Both the position numbers and the translations under genes were made by a program. From NCBI GenBank assembly GCA_902779645.1, contig CACZCH010000001.1:237058-301057 (forward strand): a stretch of 64,000 nucleotides of DNA, read 5' to 3'. The notes under the pieces were generated by a model. The model worked only from the letters and a program-made list of their open reading frames with translations. It ran no database searches and had not been told where the DNA came from. The DNA comes from an uncultured bacterium. Its GTDB lineage: Bacteria; Cyanobacteriota; Vampirovibrionia; Gastranaerophilales; Gastranaerophilaceae. Shown here piece by piece: positions 62,919 to 64,000 of the stretch. How positions within the stretch are numbered: position 1 is the stretch's first letter; each line of letters starts with the position of its first letter.

Positions 62919-62951
62919 CCTCACCCCAACCCTCTCCACAAGGAGAGGGGG
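62919..62951. repeat. REP-like palindrome, copy 4
   Basis: CCTCACCCCAACCCTCTCC-ACAA-GGAGAGGGGG sits in the 69-bp gap between the ExbB and first ExbD genes. Within the operon it would form a stable mRNA hairpin that could tune relative expression. Confidence 0.8.
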
Positions 62952-62964
62952 AAGGTTTCTAATT

Positions 62965-63474
62965 ATGGCAATAAAATCAGGTAAAAAAGCTCTATTTACA
63001 GATATTAATATAACACCGTTAACGGATATATTTTTGGTGCTGCTAATTATAATGATGGTTGTTGCACCTACATTTCAGACAATGGATAATTCTATATCCA
63101 TACCTGAAGTCAATAGCGGTACGGCAATTGAACAAGGAAAAGTTACTGTTGCAGTAACAAAAGATGGAACTATATACGTTGACGGGAATAAAATATCTAT
63201 GGGGCTTTTGACAGGTGAATTGGAACGTCTTAAGACAGATGAAGAAAAAGCAGAAGTCGTAGTTAAGGCCGATGAAAAAGTAAAAAGTTCTATAATAATG
63301 GAAATAATGGATGCTGCTCAGGATGCTCACTATAAAAAATTAATTGTAGCGGGTGAACCTCTTAATAAAAAAGAGCAAAGAGAACTTGAACAGGCAATTG
63401 AACAATCTCAACCGGAAACTCTTGACGGAGCATCAACGGCTCTTCCAAGAGATGGCTATGATACGTGGGAATAG
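62965..63474 (+). CDS. ExbD/TolR-type protein 1
   Basis: Biopolymer transport protein, 169 residues: a short cytoplasmic start, INITPLTDIFLVLLIIMMVV (one membrane helix with the conserved Asp for proton coupling near 21), then a periplasmic alpha/beta domain (VTVAVTKDGTIYVDG, EVVVKADEKVKSSIIMEIMD). The C-terminal 40 residues are Glu/Gln-rich and extend past the usual ExbD end. Ribosome site is weak (GGAAGG). Confidence 0.9.
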   Translation: MAIKSGKKALFTDINITPLTDIFLVLLIIMMVVAPTFQTMDNSISIPEVNSGTAIEQGKVTVAVTKDGTIYVDGNKISMGLLTGELERLKTDEEKAEVVVKADEKVKSSIIMEIMDAAQDAHYKKLIVAGEPLNKKEQRELEQAIEQSQPETLDGASTALPRDGYDTWE

Positions 63475-63505
63475 GTAAAATTGGAGCAATTAACAGAGGT
63501 ACAAG

Positions 63506-63883
63506 ATGCGAGATAGTTTTAACGAAATAAATATTACACCGCTTACGGATATATTTTTGGTACTCCTAATCATTATGATGGTTATTGCACCAATGCTTGA
63601 TCAGCAGGGTTTGAATCTTGCTGTACCTGAAATTGTTAACCAAGAAGAGATTGTTAAAGATAATAAGATAATGAATTTTGTTGTTACTAATGATAACAAG
63701 TACTTTTTTAATGGTACTGAAATTGCAGCTGCAGATTTAGAAAAAACAGTCTCTGACAATACAAAAGATTACCCCGATGGCTTGTTAATTCAAGTAGATG
63801 ATGATGCTGAACATGGTGCGGTAGTAAAACTGATGGATAGCGCAAGAAATGTGGGTGTGACAAGCATATCACTTTCTCGTTAA
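63506..63883 (+). CDS. ExbD/TolR-type protein 2
   Basis: 125 residues, a shorter paralogue of the preceding ExbD: INITPLTDIFLVLLIIMMVI, then LNLAVPEIVN and a periplasmic domain (MNFVVTNDNKYFFNGTEIAA, ALVIQVDDDAEHGA-like LLIQVDDDAEHGAVVK). Two tandem ExbD genes after one ExbB are common in TonB systems and may form a heterodimer. AGAGGTAC precedes the ATG. Confidence 0.9.
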   Translation: MRDSFNEINITPLTDIFLVLLIIMMVIAPMLDQQGLNLAVPEIVNQEEIVKDNKIMNFVVTNDNKYFFNGTEIAAADLEKTVSDNTKDYPDGLLIQVDDDAEHGAVVKLMDSARNVGVTSISLSR

Positions 63884-63903
63884 TATAAAGTTTTGGTTTT
63901 AAT

Positions 63904-63963
63904 TGTAAATTTTTGTAACGATTTCCTTAAAAACCCTAAAGTTTTTGGAAAAAATGCCGATTA
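63904..63963 (+). promoter_or_regulatory. Sigma-28 (FliA)-type promoter with upstream element, driving a gene past the window edge
   Basis: TAAAGTTT (63937-63944), an 11-nt spacer and GCCGATTA (63956-63963), almost exactly the FliA consensus. A TGTAAATTTTTGTAAC element lies at 63904-63919. Downstream, TAAAGGGACAA with AAAAAGGACAAAC resembles the AAAAGGGACAAAAAAAAG below the other sigma-28-like promoter (near 19400-19420). The start codon of the target gene is beyond base 64000. Confidence 0.75.
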
Positions 63964-64000
63964 CATGAGTAAAGGGACAACAAAAAGGACAAACAACTCA

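Noticed and set aside
1..64000. tRNA, rRNA, CRISPR array, prophage or insertion sequence
   Set aside because: I saw no tRNA T-loop cloverleaf, rRNA segment, regularly spaced direct repeats, transposase, integrase or phage structural gene on either strand.

Overview
The window reads as chromosomal backbone from a low-GC, flagellated, non-photosynthetic relative of cyanobacteria, most likely the class Vampirovibrionia (Melainabacteria), order Gastranaerophilales. The reasons: the RNA polymerase beta' subunit is split into separate rpoC1 and rpoC2 genes (42506-48115), a hallmark of the cyanobacterial lineage; a DUF3326 gene, a family typical of cyanobacteria, lies at 32804-33757; flagellin, FlhB and a FliA-like sigma factor are present; and KDO activation (kdsB) and a TonB/ExbB/ExbD set imply a Gram-negative outer membrane. 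No photosynthesis gene, tRNA, rRNA, transposase, prophage or CRISPR array was seen.

Layout. 1-7616: a gene end, then a mostly minus-strand housekeeping block (nusA-rimP, an isocitrate-dehydrogenase-like gene, a TSCPD protein, pyrG, gatC, mtaB) with one plus-strand orphan. 7647-19381: a GH13 glucan-active enzyme, era, a large orphan protein, then the minus-strand operon ffh-pth-TPR-U32 peptidase and a MGLAASQ-type orphan with a sigma-28-like promoter. 19613-27733: TPR protein, orphan membrane protein, pnuC, an acyl-CoA synthetase-like gene, rplU-rpmA, a small ORF, a methyltransferase and kdsB. 27823-37515: flagellin with a 0.6-kb leader, orphans, the run 2-hydroxyacid dehydrogenase / polyprenyl synthase / lepB / DUF3326, the coupled minus-strand run wecG-like / transketolase N-half / small Cys protein, a secreted coiled-coil protein and another orphan. 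37545-53961: purB, rpoB-rpoC1-rpoC2, a sigma factor downstream of flhB, orphans, clpP and metK. 54147-63883: orphans, a dicarboxylate/amino-acid symporter, ilvE, two paralogous secreted proteins and a TonB-(secreted TonB-CTD)-ExbB-ExbD-ExbD energy-transduction operon. The window ends on a near-perfect sigma-28 promoter pointing off the edge.

The main unexplained signals are regulatory and repetitive. (1) At least nine genes have a -10 hexamer ending 6-7 nt before the ATG and no Shine-Dalgarno, suggesting leaderless mRNAs. (2) Three orphan genes share a promoter block CAATTT(C/T)(T/A)-N12-ACTTTAT with identical spacing. (3) A TGTAAAT-N-TTTGTAAC-like element recurs upstream of these promoters, of both sigma-28-like promoters and of rpoB. 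(4) The 9-mer ATTTACCCC occurs eight times in the U32 peptidase gene, mostly as in-frame Ile-Tyr-Pro, and is scattered elsewhere. (5) A REP-like GC-rich palindrome occurs four times. A 50-residue minus-strand gene at 55563-55715 fills part of a gap of about 500 bp.

All functional calls rest on reading the translated sequence against known family motifs; no database search was run.
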